64,000 nucleotides of DNA from Nitrincola tibetensis (GTDB taxonomy: Bacteria; Pseudomonadota; Gammaproteobacteria; Pseudomonadales; Balneatricaceae), in the NCBI RefSeq assembly GCF_003284585.1, contig NZ_QKRX01000002.1, positions 62,001 through 126,000 of the forward strand. The letters run 5' to 3'. Made by a program: the position numbers and the translations under genes. Shown piece after piece: positions 32,568 through 42,025 of this stretch. The notes under the pieces are model-generated. The model worked only from the letters and a program-made list of their open reading frames with translations. It ran no database searches and had not been told where the DNA came from. How positions within the stretch are numbered: the stretch's first letter is position 1; each line of letters opens with the position of its first letter.

Positions 32568-34619
32568 ATGACAAAATGTAGCTTTTCTGAAGGGAATTTA
32601 TATTATAGACAGGGTGAGTTTAGTAAAGCACTGAACTGCTACTCACAATCCGTCATTGAGCTTCCTTCTTTCAAGTACTCATATACCAATTTCTTACTTT
32701 CAGCTATGAAGTGTGATCTTCGTGCAGAAGATATTCATCTGTATTTACGGAGAATCTATCCTTTTCCAAAAGAGCTCGAAAGTGACTACGATCTTGTTAA
32801 AAAATCAAAGCTAGTGAATGGAAAGTGGTATAAAGAGGAGTACAGTGCCTTCTTACCAAAAGGGATTGATCCCGTCTTACATTACATGGCTATTGGTTGG
32901 CGGCTTGGGTTTAACCCGTGTAAACGTTTTGATTCGGATTTTTATTCAGAAAGTTATAAGTTAAGCTTAAATGAGAATCCATTGGTTCATTACCTAAAAG
33001 AAGGTAAACGGAAAGGGAATAAAATTAAGGGTTCAGTATCAAATACTACCAATAACTTGTCTGTTCAACTATGGAATGGACATTCCATTTCTGCCTTAAA
33101 AGAACTTGAAGTAGTATATAACGATGTTGCTACAAAAGAAGAATCACGATGGTGGGCTATGTGGCACACTGCTCGCTGGTTATATTTTTGCGGTGAAATT
33201 GAAAAAGCACTGGAGTTTTCGCATAAAATGCGAGAGCTCGTTGCAGCCACAAAATCTCGCAAAGAAACGGTATATCTTAGCTTCTTTTGCCTCATGACTT
33301 TAGAGCGTCGTCAAGAAGCTTATCAAGTACTTAAGTCATTTGTAGATCAGCACCCGAAAGATGCTGATGCTCATTTTGCATTGTCAAATGCCTTAGATAA
33401 CGATGCTGCACGAATTGAAATGATTAATCATGCATTTTCTATTCATGGTTTTAGTAAAATACGTATTAAGGACACAGCTAAGCCACTATCTATTGCAAAT
33501 GTTGAAGGTGAGCCGCTTCCTAAAGTTAAAGGAAGTAAAAAAGTCTCGATAATTATGCCTATATATAGTGCGGGTGAACAAGTTCGCATTGCGATTGAGT
33601 CTTTACTTGAGCAGTCGTATGAGAATATTGAAATTATTGCAGTTGATGATTGCTCCCCGGATAATACTTTTGAAATTTTAAAGTCTTTAGAGAAAGAAGA
33701 TCCACGCATTAAAGCGATTCAACCGCCGGTGAATGGTGGAGCGTACGCTGCGCGTAATTTTGGTCTAACTTTTGCTACGGGTGAATTACTAACGACTCAT
33801 GATAGTGACGATTGGTCGCATCCTCAAAAAATAGCAACACAAGTGGCTTTTCTTGAAAAGCATCCTGAAGTTAAAGGTTGCTCTGCGCATTGGATACGTG
33901 CTCTGCAAAACCTTTCTTTTACTCAAAATTGGCGCCCTAATAACTGTTTAACGCATTGGAGCCAGTCTTCATTTATGTTTCATAGAGAAGTACTAGACAC
34001 AATCGGTGAGTGGGATCATGTCCGTATAGGTGGTGATACTGAATATATTTGGAGAATGCAAGCTCACTACGGTAAAAAAGCCTTCGCTAAAATCTTTGCT
34101 GACACTCCTCTTGCGTTTGCACTAGATGAAGAGTCCTCTTTAACACGCACTAAAGCCACACATGTTAGGACTGTATATTTTGGACTTAGGCATATTTATC
34201 GCGAAATATGTGCTTGGTGGCATGCATCACAGGAAAAGTTGAATATTAGTGATGCTAAAACTAATCGAGTATTTCCAGCTCCACGCAGTATGTTTGAGAG
34301 ATCAGATGAGCCATTAAAATTTGATATTGTGATTGCAGGTGACTTCTCACGTATAGCTGATTGTAAAAAAATAGCTACGTATATTGCCAATAATCCTAAA
34401 CAAAAAGTTGCTCTTTTCCACTGGCCAAGCTTTCATAAAGCTCCAGAGTCATTGTGTACACTTTATTTTGAGCAACTTGAGCAGGGTAAAATAGAGCCTA
34501 TTGTAATGGGGCAGACTATTGAAACTAACGAATATAAAACTACAGACAAAGCATTGATTGATTATCCACTTGATGGGTATCCTGAATTCATTGGATTCAA
34601 AATGTGGGGTGTTATTTGA
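32568..34619 (+). CDS. TPR + YPDV-like module + GT2 glycosyltransferase
   Basis: Protein of 683 residues. It starts with one TPR-like hairpin (EGNLYYRQGEFSKALNCY). Residues about 83-154 hold two copies of the locus-wide ~35-residue module (GKWYKEEYSAFLPKG, DPVLHYMAIG, then DSDFYSESY, NPLVHYLKEG). A GT2 domain spans about 324-560: VSIIMPIYSAGEQV, AVDDCSPDN, NGGAYAARNFG and the metal-binding HDSDDWSHPQKI. The C-terminal ~100 residues are unassigned. The same GT2 signature (DADDWSHPQKI) occurs in the protein at 46050, which also has the module, so the two are paralogues. The gene lies 50 nt after the glmU-like gene. Confidence 0.85.
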   Translation: MTKCSFSEGNLYYRQGEFSKALNCYSQSVIELPSFKYSYTNFLLSAMKCDLRAEDIHLYLRRIYPFPKELESDYDLVKKSKLVNGKWYKEEYSAFLPKGIDPVLHYMAIGWRLGFNPCKRFDSDFYSESYKLSLNENPLVHYLKEGKRKGNKIKGSVSNTTNNLSVQLWNGHSISALKELEVVYNDVATKEESRWWAMWHTARWLYFCGEIEKALEFSHKMRELVAATKSRKETVYLSFFCLMTLERRQEAYQVLKSFVDQHPKDADAHFALSNALDNDAARIEMINHAFSIHGFSKIRIKDTAKPLSIANVEGEPLPKVKGSKKVSIIMPIYSAGEQVRIAIESLLEQSYENIEIIAVDDCSPDNTFEILKSLEKEDPRIKAIQPPVNGGAYAARNFGLTFATGELLTTHDSDDWSHPQKIATQVAFLEKHPEVKGCSAHWIRALQNLSFTQNWRPNNCLTHWSQSSFMFHREVLDTIGEWDHVRIGGDTEYIWRMQAHYGKKAFAKIFADTPLAFALDEESSLTRTKATHVRTVYFGLRHIYREICAWWHASQEKLNISDAKTNRVFPAPRSMFERSDEPLKFDIVIAGDFSRIADCKKIATYIANNPKQKVALFHWPSFHKAPESLCTLYFEQLEQGKIEPIVMGQTIETNEYKTTDKALIDYPLDGYPEFIGFKMWGVI

Positions 34620-35641
34620 GCAAAAATCGGATTGATGAGCTTTTATCCGCACTAGCACGAGCTGATGAAAAGCTAAAGATTGAGAAAGAAAAGAAAAACA
34701 TCATATCGAATCAAATTGCTACTGCTGTTCAGCATCTATCTAGTGATGTACGTAGGTCTGTATTACAAGAAATGGTTGCTTTACTAAGTATTGATGAGCT
34801 AACTGAGAAAAATACAAGGCTATTAAGTCAAAATAAAATTCCCTTAAAAAATGCATCGTCATTTCAACAACTACTTGTCCAAGCAACTCGCAGAAGACAA
34901 TTATTTGACTTTCAGCCAGAATGGAAGCTGAATAATAAGCGATATGCTTATGATTTTATTGACAAGCTAGGAGTGAAAAGACCAAAGACTTATGCATACA
35001 ATCAACCGATCAATAAAATAGTACCAATTAATGGCTCAGTTTTAAAACCAGAAAATGGCTCATCTAGTCATGGAGTTTTTATTTTTGATGAATTAGGTGG
35101 TGTTTTTGAAGTGAGAACAGGAGAAGTTTTTTCTTCGGCTCAGAATGCTTTAGATAAAGCTACTGATTTAATGAAAAGTGGTATTATTAAAAAAGATTCT
35201 TGGTTGTTAGAAGAGTTCATTGGTGATTTTGATGAAGGCGTATTAGTACCACCTGTGGATTTGAAATTTTACTGTTTTTACGGTGAAGTGGGGTTCGTTC
35301 TAGAAGTTGAAAGGGCTAATGAAACTCGATATTGCGAGTGGATGCCGGATGGTAGCTTAGCGAGCACAGGTCGTTATAAAGATAGATCTTTTATTGGTGG
35401 TGGTTTTAGTACCAGGCATTTAGAAACGGCGAGGCATATCAGTAAAGAAATTCTGACACCATTTATGCGAATTGATTTTATAAAGAGTAGAAAAGATTTT
35501 GCTTTTGGTGAATTTACTCCAAGACCTGGTCAGTTTTCATCTTTTAATCAGGAATTTGATAGATACTTAGGAGAGTGTTACTTGTCTGCTGAAGCAAGAC
35601 TTTTTTCACACTTCTATAAAAACAGTAAAGTTAAGAGCTGA
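34616..35641 (+). CDS. ATP-grasp ligase (TupA-like), first of two
   Basis: Protein of about 341 residues. After a charged helical N terminus, an ATP-grasp fold runs from about residue 100: VLKPENGSSSHGVF is the nucleotide-binding strand-loop, SWLLEEFIG provides the hinge, DLKFYCFYGEVGFVLEVE is the core, and MRIDFI...FGEFTPRPG carries the metal ligands. It resembles TupA-like enzymes that form amide bonds on uronic-acid polymers in teichuronopeptide synthesis. I prefer TTG 34616, which overlaps the upstream stop (TTGA) and has GGGG six bases before it. A GTG at 34604 would add four residues. The substrate is inferred, not seen. Confidence 0.8.
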   Translation: MSKNRIDELLSALARADEKLKIEKEKKNIISNQIATAVQHLSSDVRRSVLQEMVALLSIDELTEKNTRLLSQNKIPLKNASSFQQLLVQATRRRQLFDFQPEWKLNNKRYAYDFIDKLGVKRPKTYAYNQPINKIVPINGSVLKPENGSSSHGVFIFDELGGVFEVRTGEVFSSAQNALDKATDLMKSGIIKKDSWLLEEFIGDFDEGVLVPPVDLKFYCFYGEVGFVLEVERANETRYCEWMPDGSLASTGRYKDRSFIGGGFSTRHLETARHISKEILTPFMRIDFIKSRKDFAFGEFTPRPGQFSSFNQEFDRYLGECYLSAEARLFSHFYKNSKVKS

Positions 35642-35643
35642 AA

Positions 35644-36666
35644 ATGGAAAACGACAGTTTTGTGCTGATAGAAGAAGAGCTTTCTAAAATCCGAAACTCT
35701 TTTAAGGATATTGATTCTCATATAAAAAAAATGGCCAAGTCAGGTGATTATGATAGCCTTAATAGCCTTAGGAAAAGGATTGAAACGCTAAGCATAGTAC
35801 CTCCGGTTTCACATTCGTTTACTGTTGTATTGAATGATTTGTTCTCTAAGTCTTTTAAATTCCAAAGAATAGTTAATAGTAGTCTTATGGCCTCAATGGT
35901 CAGTAGTAGAAATAGAATTAATAGCAAAGCTGGTGGTAAAGAATTCTGTGCTGAGCTGGGGTGCCGCTTACCAAAAACATATCTTACAAATGCTTCATAC
36001 AGTGACGTCAAAAAAATTGATTTTTCTGTCATTAAGAATGGTTTTGTACTTAAGCCAGTTTTTGGAGCACAATCAAAAAATGTGCATGGCCTTTTGCAAA
36101 ATAAAAATGGCGTCGTTAAAGATGTTTTTTCGGGAAAGACTTTTAACTCAATTGATCATGCATTGACTAGTATTTCTCAAAGTTCACCTTCTGGTCTTAA
36201 GTGGGAAGTTGAAGAGCTGATTTTAAATAGCGAAGGCGACTGTTCTTATGATGTTAAGTTTTATACTTTTTATGGGAAAGTTGTTTTGGTGCTCCAAGTA
36301 AATCGTTGGGGAAAAAGAAGAGAGGACGTGTTCTTCGATAGAAGTGGCAATTTGGTGCAGGCTAAAATATCTCGTTATTATAGACCAGATGGGAAAATAG
36401 TTAATCCACTTTTCAATGAGAGAGATATAGAACTAGTTGAAAAACTAAGTACAGAGATTCCATTTCCTTTTTGTAGGATTGATTTTTTAGCAGGTAGAGA
36501 AGGTCTTTATTTTGGTGAGCTTACCTTCAATGCAGGGGGGGCAGGTGGTTTTTACGATGAGTGGGATAAAGTCTTAGGTGAAGAGTTTGTGTTAGCTAAA
36601 AATAGATTGATTTTAGATTTACTAAATAACAAAGAATTTAAGACCTACAAAAAAATTTCTAAGTAA
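35644..36666 (+). CDS. ATP-grasp ligase (TupA-like), second of two
   Basis: Protein of 340 residues and paralogue of the preceding gene, starting 2 nt after its stop. The same landmarks appear in the same order: NGFVLKPVFGAQSKNVHG, WEVEELIL, DVKFYTFYGKVVLVLQV, FCRIDFL and YFGELTFNAGG, with a similar C-terminal helix. In the last motif the first paralogue has FTPRPG, so the substrate pocket probably differs. The DNA is visibly AT-rich like its neighbours. Two adjacent ligases suggest two amide bonds, or two amino acids added to capsule uronic acids. This is inference from the family. Confidence 0.8.
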   Translation: MENDSFVLIEEELSKIRNSFKDIDSHIKKMAKSGDYDSLNSLRKRIETLSIVPPVSHSFTVVLNDLFSKSFKFQRIVNSSLMASMVSSRNRINSKAGGKEFCAELGCRLPKTYLTNASYSDVKKIDFSVIKNGFVLKPVFGAQSKNVHGLLQNKNGVVKDVFSGKTFNSIDHALTSISQSSPSGLKWEVEELILNSEGDCSYDVKFYTFYGKVVLVLQVNRWGKRREDVFFDRSGNLVQAKISRYYRPDGKIVNPLFNERDIELVEKLSTEIPFPFCRIDFLAGREGLYFGELTFNAGGAGGFYDEWDKVLGEEFVLAKNRLILDLLNNKEFKTYKKISK

Positions 36667-36675
36667 GGCTCGGAG

Positions 36676-37743
36676 ATGCTGGATGTGAATATTCTTTTTA
36701 TTGGTGGTAGTAATCTAGTTATACGAGATGGCTTGTCAGAAATGATACCCAAGTCTTTAATGTCATCTGGTGTTGATGTTAAGAATGTATATAACATCGC
36801 TGTTGGCGCTACTACTTGTCTATTTGGTCTTGAGAATACACATCTCTTTGGGAAAAAGAATATCGATGTCATCTTTATAGAGTATGGTATTAATGATCTT
36901 CCTCTTTTTTCTAATGATAAAAAATTATGGGAGTACTCATTTTCCGCGTTGCTAGAATGTGTACGCAATAAATACCCAAAGGCTCTGGTTGTAACAATTT
37001 TGCTTGGTCGTCGCAAAGAACGATTCTGGAAGAACCAATCGCTTATGCATGATAAAATGAAGTTTTTAACGTCAAAGTATGGTGGTTTATCTGTCGATGT
37101 TGATAGCATGCTTAAAAGTAAGGCTGGTGTTGTAGCCGAGTTCGATCATTTTTATCTGGATGATAGTCATTATAGTAGTCCATCTGTTACTAGCTATATA
37201 TCACAACAAGTAGTATCTGAAATGTTGTTGGCACAATCAGTGAACTTTTTTTCAGATTCAAATAATGTTCCTATTGTTCCACTTCCACGTCTTGATATCA
37301 GTAGTATTTCTGGGGAGATTAAATGCTTCGAAAACACAAGGTTTATGCAGAAAACCTCAATTCTAAATAAGAATGATAGTACAGTTGTGCGTGTTAGAGG
37401 TATACCAGTAGGAATTTCCTTCATTTCTGAGTATGAGTCTTGCTCGCTTTTAATAGAGGTTGAGGGCTATAAGAAAATAATAAATACTAAAAGAAAAAAA
37501 TCCTCTTTGGGCCGCTTTAGTTTTATTCTTAAACACACACCTCTGTATGATTTTTTATCAAAAGATCTTGAAATTAATCAATGCTATGAAGTCAAGCTGT
37601 CAGCTGTTGATATAAATAGCCCTGATTGGGATGATTCAATAATACAAAGCACTTATGGTATGGAGCCTGCTGACCATTCCACAAGTGGAAAGCTTTTCTT
37701 ATCACATATTATTTCATGCTCTGGTGCTAGGATTAATAAATGA
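36676..37743 (+). CDS. SGNH-hydrolase-family protein
   Basis: Protein of 355 residues. The first ~180 residues have the SGNH blocks: Ser12 in FIGGSNLVIRDG, Gly in IAVGATTCL, Asn in EYGINDLPLF, and Asp162/His165 in LDDSHYS. These enzymes add or remove O-acyl groups on glycans. Residues about 200-355 look beta-rich and unassigned, and may bind carbohydrate. There is no signal peptide, so it is likely cytoplasmic. It lies 9 nt after the second ATP-grasp gene and overlaps the next hydrolase gene by 4 nt (ATGA). All four genes of this block share low GC. Confidence 0.8.
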   Translation: MLDVNILFIGGSNLVIRDGLSEMIPKSLMSSGVDVKNVYNIAVGATTCLFGLENTHLFGKKNIDVIFIEYGINDLPLFSNDKKLWEYSFSALLECVRNKYPKALVVTILLGRRKERFWKNQSLMHDKMKFLTSKYGGLSVDVDSMLKSKAGVVAEFDHFYLDDSHYSSPSVTSYISQQVVSEMLLAQSVNFFSDSNNVPIVPLPRLDISSISGEIKCFENTRFMQKTSILNKNDSTVVRVRGIPVGISFISEYESCSLLIEVEGYKKIINTKRKKSSLGRFSFILKHTPLYDFLSKDLEINQCYEVKLSAVDINSPDWDDSIIQSTYGMEPADHSTSGKLFLSHIISCSGARINK

Positions 37744-38672
37744 ATTGGGTAATAAAGAGTATTAAAGATGAGAGATCATTTCAAAAATGGGGTGTTCCAT
37801 CTGAGTTTTCTTCATTAAATAGTTTCGAAGATACTGGCTGTATTACAACGGGTGTCTATTCTATATATGAGCGTGGAGCATTAATTGACATTAATCTTGA
37901 TGTTCAGAGTGAAAAGCCATTGTTGGTGTTTTTCAATGGCGCCCAAAAAAGAGATGTTGGTTTAAAGCTTCCTATCTTTTCAGGTTTAGGTGTTGCACCA
38001 AAGGGGTTAGTTACAAGGCTTTCAATTAATGATCCTTGCTTATATATGTCTGATGATATGAATATGGCTTGGTATGTAGGAAGTAAACATTATTCATTAC
38101 AAAATGATATAATTCCACGTATCATTGATAAAATTATCACAGTTACTAATGCATCTAGTGTGATTTTTGTAGGCGGATCCGCTGGAGGTGCAGCAAGTCT
38201 TTTTTACGCGAGGGCTTATCCAAATTCTTTTTGTATAACATCAAATCCGCAAACAAATATTCTTGACTATCATCGACCACACGTTAATAGGTTCTTAAAG
38301 AACTGTTTTGGTGTGGATAACGTTTCTATGGTTAAAAATAACCCCCGATTGATTGGTAGTCATGTTCTAAATATTAGAAAACATTACGGTGGTAGTGTCG
38401 TAAATCCTACTATTTACCTTCAGAATCTTCTCGATGAGCATCATGTAGAAAGGCACTTTAAGCCATTCATGAAATCTCTTAAAGTAAATATTCCTGATTC
38501 AGTTGGCACTTATCAATTAAATAATAATCTTTTAGTCCATGTCGGTGACTGGGGTAAAGGACACAAAAGTGCTCCCCGTGATTTCTGGGCTGATATGATC
38601 CTGAAGGTAGTTGAGAATCAGGGTGAATGGTTTGATATGTTTAAAAGCGGTCGGGCACCTGAATTTTTATAG
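37740..38672 (+). CDS. Alpha/beta-hydrolase-like protein
   Basis: Protein of 310 residues translated from an ATGA overlap with the SGNH gene. It has PLLVFFNGAQKRD (oxyanion strand), the nucleophile elbow VGGSAGGAASLFYAR (Ser147) and ITSNPQTNILDYH after it. A conserved His is possible in HVGDWGKGHKSAP near the C terminus. The elbow pattern resembles the hydrolase parts of the proteins at 17738 and 25077. Substrate unknown. With the SGNH protein and two ATP-grasp ligases it forms a four-gene decoration cassette. Acyl transfer or deacylation of the glycan is a reasonable guess. Confidence 0.72.
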   Translation: MNWVIKSIKDERSFQKWGVPSEFSSLNSFEDTGCITTGVYSIYERGALIDINLDVQSEKPLLVFFNGAQKRDVGLKLPIFSGLGVAPKGLVTRLSINDPCLYMSDDMNMAWYVGSKHYSLQNDIIPRIIDKIITVTNASSVIFVGGSAGGAASLFYARAYPNSFCITSNPQTNILDYHRPHVNRFLKNCFGVDNVSMVKNNPRLIGSHVLNIRKHYGGSVVNPTIYLQNLLDEHHVERHFKPFMKSLKVNIPDSVGTYQLNNNLLVHVGDWGKGHKSAPRDFWADMILKVVENQGEWFDMFKSGRAPEFL

Positions 38673-38702
38673 ATTTTTTGTTTGGAATTTTTATTTGCTC
38701 AT

Positions 38703-38757
38703 TTATTGAGTTGGTTTTAAGAAGATTATTTCTCAATAATTGATTTTGCTTTTTTGT
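38703..38757 (+). terminator. Possible weak terminator before ugd
   Basis: TTATTGAG (38703-38710) is an exact reverse complement of CTCAATAA (38732-38739), with a 21-base loop. A T-rich stretch follows, including six T residues at 38750-38755. The stem is AT-rich, so strength would be low. It lies in the 109-nt gap after the decoration cassette. The gap also holds TATATT (38760-38765), a possible -10 box with no well-placed -35. Confidence 0.3.
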
Positions 38758-38781
38758 TTTATATTTTAAAGTAATTAAGAA

Positions 38782-39957
38782 ATGAATAATATTAATATTG
38801 CCATTGCTGGCACTGGTTATGTAGGTTTATCAAATGCAATGTTGCTTTCACAACATAATAATGTTGTAGCAATTGATATAATCCCTGAAAAGGTTGAAAT
38901 GCTGAATAACAAGATTTCTCCCATTGAAGATACAGAGATCTCTGACTTTTTTGCAAATCGCCCTTTAAATTTTATAGCTACTCTTGATAAAGAGTTGGCG
39001 TATAAAAATGCCAATTATGTTATAATTGCAACCCCAACAGATTATGACGCTGAAACTAATTATTTTAATACAAAAAGCGTTGAATCTGTCATTCAAGACG
39101 TGATGATAATTAATCCAAATGCCGTAATGGTTATCAAATCGACTGTTCCGGTTGGTTATACTGTACACGCGCGTGAAAAATTTAATTGTCCAAATTTGAT
39201 ATTTTCTCCTGAGTTTCTGCGGGAAGGGAAAGCGCTTTACGATAACCTATATCCATCACGTATTATTGTCGGTGAGCAGTCAGAGCGTGCGAATGTTTTT
39301 GCTAGCCTACTTCAAGAGGGCGCTGTTAAGAAAGATGCACCAGTTTTGTTTACCGACAGTACTGAAGCTGAGGCCATCAAGCTATTCTCCAATACCTATT
39401 TGGCAATGCGTGTATCCTACTTTAATGAGCTTGACACTTATGCAGCTGAACACGGCTTGGACTCGCGTCAAATTATTGAAGGCGTTGGTTTAGATCCAAG
39501 GATAGGTGGACACTACAACAATCCAAGCTTTGGTTATGGTGGTTACTGTCTACCTAAGGATACTAAGCAACTGCTAGCTAACTATAAAGATGTGCCTAAT
39601 AACTTGATAGAGGCGATCGTTGAGGCTAACCGTACCCGTAAAGATTATATCGCTACTTCAGTATTGAAGCGCAGTCCAAGGGTTGTCGGTATTTATCGTT
39701 TAGTCATGAAGTCTGGATCAGACAATTTTCGTGCTTCTGCCATTCAAGGCATTATGAAGCGAATCAAGGCTAAAGGTGTTGAAGTAGTGATTTATGAACC
39801 AGAGCTTAGAGAGGATGATTTCTTCCATTCAAAAGTAGTTCGTGATTTAGCCGCCTTTAAGAAAATGTCTGATGTAATTATTGCTAATCGTATGTCAGAA
39901 ACTTTGTCTGATGTGATCGATAAAGTTTACACTCGCGATTTGTTTGGTAGCGATTAA
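38782..39957 (+). CDS. ugd: UDP-glucose 6-dehydrogenase
   Basis: NAD-dependent enzyme of 391 residues making UDP-glucuronic acid. It has [17 protein letters not shown] at the N terminus, [20 protein letters not shown] and the catalytic Cys256 in [15 protein letters not shown]. Length and motifs are those of the short (E. coli type) Ugd family, distinct from wecC at 11152. It precedes the rhamnose genes. It provides the second predicted uronic acid, GlcA, or a precursor for further epimerised sugars, though no epimerase follows. Confidence 0.94.
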   Translation: MNNINIAIAGTGYVGLSNAMLLSQHNNVVAIDIIPEKVEMLNNKISPIEDTEISDFFANRPLNFIATLDKELAYKNANYVIIATPTDYDAETNYFNTKSVESVIQDVMIINPNAVMVIKSTVPVGYTVHAREKFNCPNLIFSPEFLREGKALYDNLYPSRIIVGEQSERANVFASLLQEGAVKKDAPVLFTDSTEAEAIKLFSNTYLAMRVSYFNELDTYAAEHGLDSRQIIEGVGLDPRIGGHYNNPSFGYGGYCLPKDTKQLLANYKDVPNNLIEAIVEANRTRKDYIATSVLKRSPRVVGIYRLVMKSGSDNFRASAIQGIMKRIKAKGVEVVIYEPELREDDFFHSKVVRDLAAFKKMSDVIIANRMSETLSDVIDKVYTRDLFGSD

Positions 39958-39979
39958 TTTCGTTTCTTTGCCATGTCGT

Positions 39980-40029
39980 CCCTAGTACAATCAGTATGAT
40001 ACACTGTGTGCTTGTTCGGAGTGCTAGGG
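39980..40029 (+). promoter_or_regulatory. Inverted repeat with candidate -10 boxes upstream of rmlB
   Basis: CCCTAGTAC (39980-39988) pairs with GTGCTAGGG (40021-40029) with one mismatch or wobble. Between and beside the arms lie TACAAT (39986-39991) and TATGAT (39995-40000), both -10-like, but no well-spaced -35. The 116-nt gap between ugd and rmlB may hold a promoter with an operator. The call is tentative. Confidence 0.3.
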
Positions 40030-40076
40030 ATACCTCCAGCATAAGTCGACAATAAAGGAATAATAGGATAGCGTTG

Positions 40077-41144
40077 ATGAAGACCTTTTTAGTAACAGGT
40101 GGAGCTGGATTTATTGGTTCGGCGGTGGTTCGTGAATTAATAAAAAACACTGATTTTCAGGTTGTTAATGTTGATAAGCTTACATATGCAGGCAATCTTG
40201 AGTCCTTGGCTGAGGTGTCAAGTCATGACCGCTACACCTTTGTACATTCAGATATAGTCGACGCGGCTGCCATGACTGAGGTGTTCGATACTTACCAACC
40301 AGACGTCGTTATGCATCTCGCGGCTGAGAGTCATGTAGATCGTTCAATTGATGGGCCTGCTGTGTTTATTCAAACCAATATTGTTGGTACTTACACACTG
40401 CTAGAAGCTGCACGAACTTATTGGATGGGTTTAAGTCTATCTAAACCTGAAAAAGCGACAGCCTTCAGATTTCATCATATTTCAACCGATGAAGTGTTCG
40501 GTGATTTGCATGGGACCGATGACCTTTTTATCGAAACTACACCTTATGCACCTAGCTCTCCTTATTCAGCAAGCAAAGCAAGTTCCGATCATTTAGTGCG
40601 TGCTTGGCAACGAACCTTTGGTTTGCCGACAATAGTGACTAACTGCTCGAATAACTATGGTCCATACCATTTTCCTGAAAAACTCATTCCTTTAATGATT
40701 TTAAATGCGTTGGCTGGCAAACCTTTGCCAGTGTATGGCGATGGCAAGCAAATCCGTGATTGGCTATATGTTGAAGACCATGCGAGGGCTTTAATTAGAG
40801 TCGCTCAAGTGGGCGAAGTAGGCGAGACCTACAATATTGGTGGTCATAACGAAAAGCAAAACATTGAAGTGGTTAACTTACTGTGTGAACTGTTGGATGA
40901 GTTGCGCCCCAAGAGCCAACCTTACGCCAAACAAATTACCTTTGTACAGGATCGGCCCGGTCATGATGTGCGCTATGCGATAGATGCGAGTAAAATAGCA
41001 CGTGAACTTGGATGGACTCCAAAGGAAACGTTTGAAACGGGCTTACGTAAAACAGTTGAGTGGTATCTCAACAACACTGTGTGGTGGCAACGTGTACTTG
41101 ATGGGCGTTATCAAGGAGAGCGTTTGGGTATTTCAGGGCATTAA
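40077..41144 (+). CDS. rmlB: dTDP-glucose 4,6-dehydratase
   Basis: First committed enzyme after RmlA in dTDP-L-rhamnose synthesis. It has the NAD loop [44 protein letters not shown] with the catalytic Asp-Glu, and [12 protein letters not shown] with the catalytic Tyr and Lys. Length is 355 residues. I take ATG 40077 as the start, with AGGA eight bases upstream; a TTG immediately before it is unnecessary. rmlD and rmlA follow with 2-nt spacing and a 4-nt overlap. Confidence 0.95.
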   Translation: MKTFLVTGGAGFIGSAVVRELIKNTDFQVVNVDKLTYAGNLESLAEVSSHDRYTFVHSDIVDAAAMTEVFDTYQPDVVMHLAAESHVDRSIDGPAVFIQTNIVGTYTLLEAARTYWMGLSLSKPEKATAFRFHHISTDEVFGDLHGTDDLFIETTPYAPSSPYSASKASSDHLVRAWQRTFGLPTIVTNCSNNYGPYHFPEKLIPLMILNALAGKPLPVYGDGKQIRDWLYVEDHARALIRVAQVGEVGETYNIGGHNEKQNIEVVNLLCELLDELRPKSQPYAKQITFVQDRPGHDVRYAIDASKIARELGWTPKETFETGLRKTVEWYLNNTVWWQRVLDGRYQGERLGISGH

Positions 41145-41146
41145 TC

Positions 41147-42025
41147 ATGGCGACCAATCGTATTTTAGTGTTAGGCGGATCAGGTCAAGTAGGTTTTGAG
41201 TTGATTCGTGTGTTTTCATTGCAAGGCAACGTTCAAGCGCCCTTGCGTAAAGAATTAGATTTAACGTCTGAGTCTGCTGTTACAAGTTATTTAGACGAAT
41301 TTCAACCAAGTTTAATTCTGAATGCGGCAGCCTATACAGCTGTTGATAAGGCCGAATCAGAACCAGTACTTGCCGATAGACTTAACCATTTATTGCCCGC
41401 TCAGCTTTCAGTTTGGGCCGCAAGGCATTCAGCGATGTTGGTGCACTACTCGTCGGACTATGTGTACCCAGGTAATGGAACTCTATCTTGGATGGAAACG
41501 GACCCAGCAGGACCTTGTAATGAGTATGGGCGAAGCAAGCTAAAAGGCGATCAAGCAATACAATCCTCTGGTTGTCAGTATCATATATTCAGAACCAGTT
41601 GGGTGTATTCGGCCCGTGGTCATAATTTCATGAAAACGATGCTCGCTTTGGGTAAAGATCGAAGCGCCCTCAAGGTGGTCAGTGATCAAGTGGGCGCACC
41701 CACACCTGCACGTTTAATTGCGTTGGTGACGCTACAAGCCTTTTTAAAATTAGTTCCATCAGGCATTTATCACTTGGCCCCACGAGGCGAAGTGAGTTGG
41801 CATGGTTTTGCCCAAGCAATCTTTACATTTGCCGCAGCCAAGGGCATGAAATTAACAATTGTTCCTGAGGCCGTCGAGGCTATCCCGTCGTCTGATTATC
41901 CAACACCGGCTCAACGCCCTCAGAATTCGCGTTTAAATATTACCCAGCTAGAATTAACCATGAACTGCGAATTGCCCAGTTGGGAGTCACAGTTGCAACT
42001 AACAATCGAGGAGTATTTATCATGA
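41147..42025 (+). CDS. rmlD: dTDP-4-dehydrorhamnose reductase
   Basis: Final step to dTDP-L-rhamnose, 292 residues. The NAD(P) loop is [14 protein letters not shown], followed by [12 protein letters not shown], the strand ending SSDYVYPG, and [13 protein letters not shown] with the catalytic Tyr and Lys. It starts 2 nt after rmlB and shares an ATGA overlap with rmlA. The order rmlB-rmlD-rmlA is common, but rmlC lies 6.3 kb away at 49188. Confidence 0.94.
   Translation: MATNRILVLGGSGQVGFELIRVFSLQGNVQAPLRKELDLTSESAVTSYLDEFQPSLILNAAAYTAVDKAESEPVLADRLNHLLPAQLSVWAARHSAMLVHYSSDYVYPGNGTLSWMETDPAGPCNEYGRSKLKGDQAIQSSGCQYHIFRTSWVYSARGHNFMKTMLALGKDRSALKVVSDQVGAPTPARLIALVTLQAFLKLVPSGIYHLAPRGEVSWHGFAQAIFTFAAAKGMKLTIVPEAVEAIPSSDYPTPAQRPQNSRLNITQLELTMNCELPSWESQLQLTIEEYLS

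Noticed and set aside
36645-37109. A 154-codon frame on the - strand
   Set aside because: It is the antisense shadow of the SGNH gene, whose motifs are clear on the + strand. The same reasoning removes the other - strand frames, for example 49342-49692 opposite rmlC and 27477-27887 opposite the FkbM gene.
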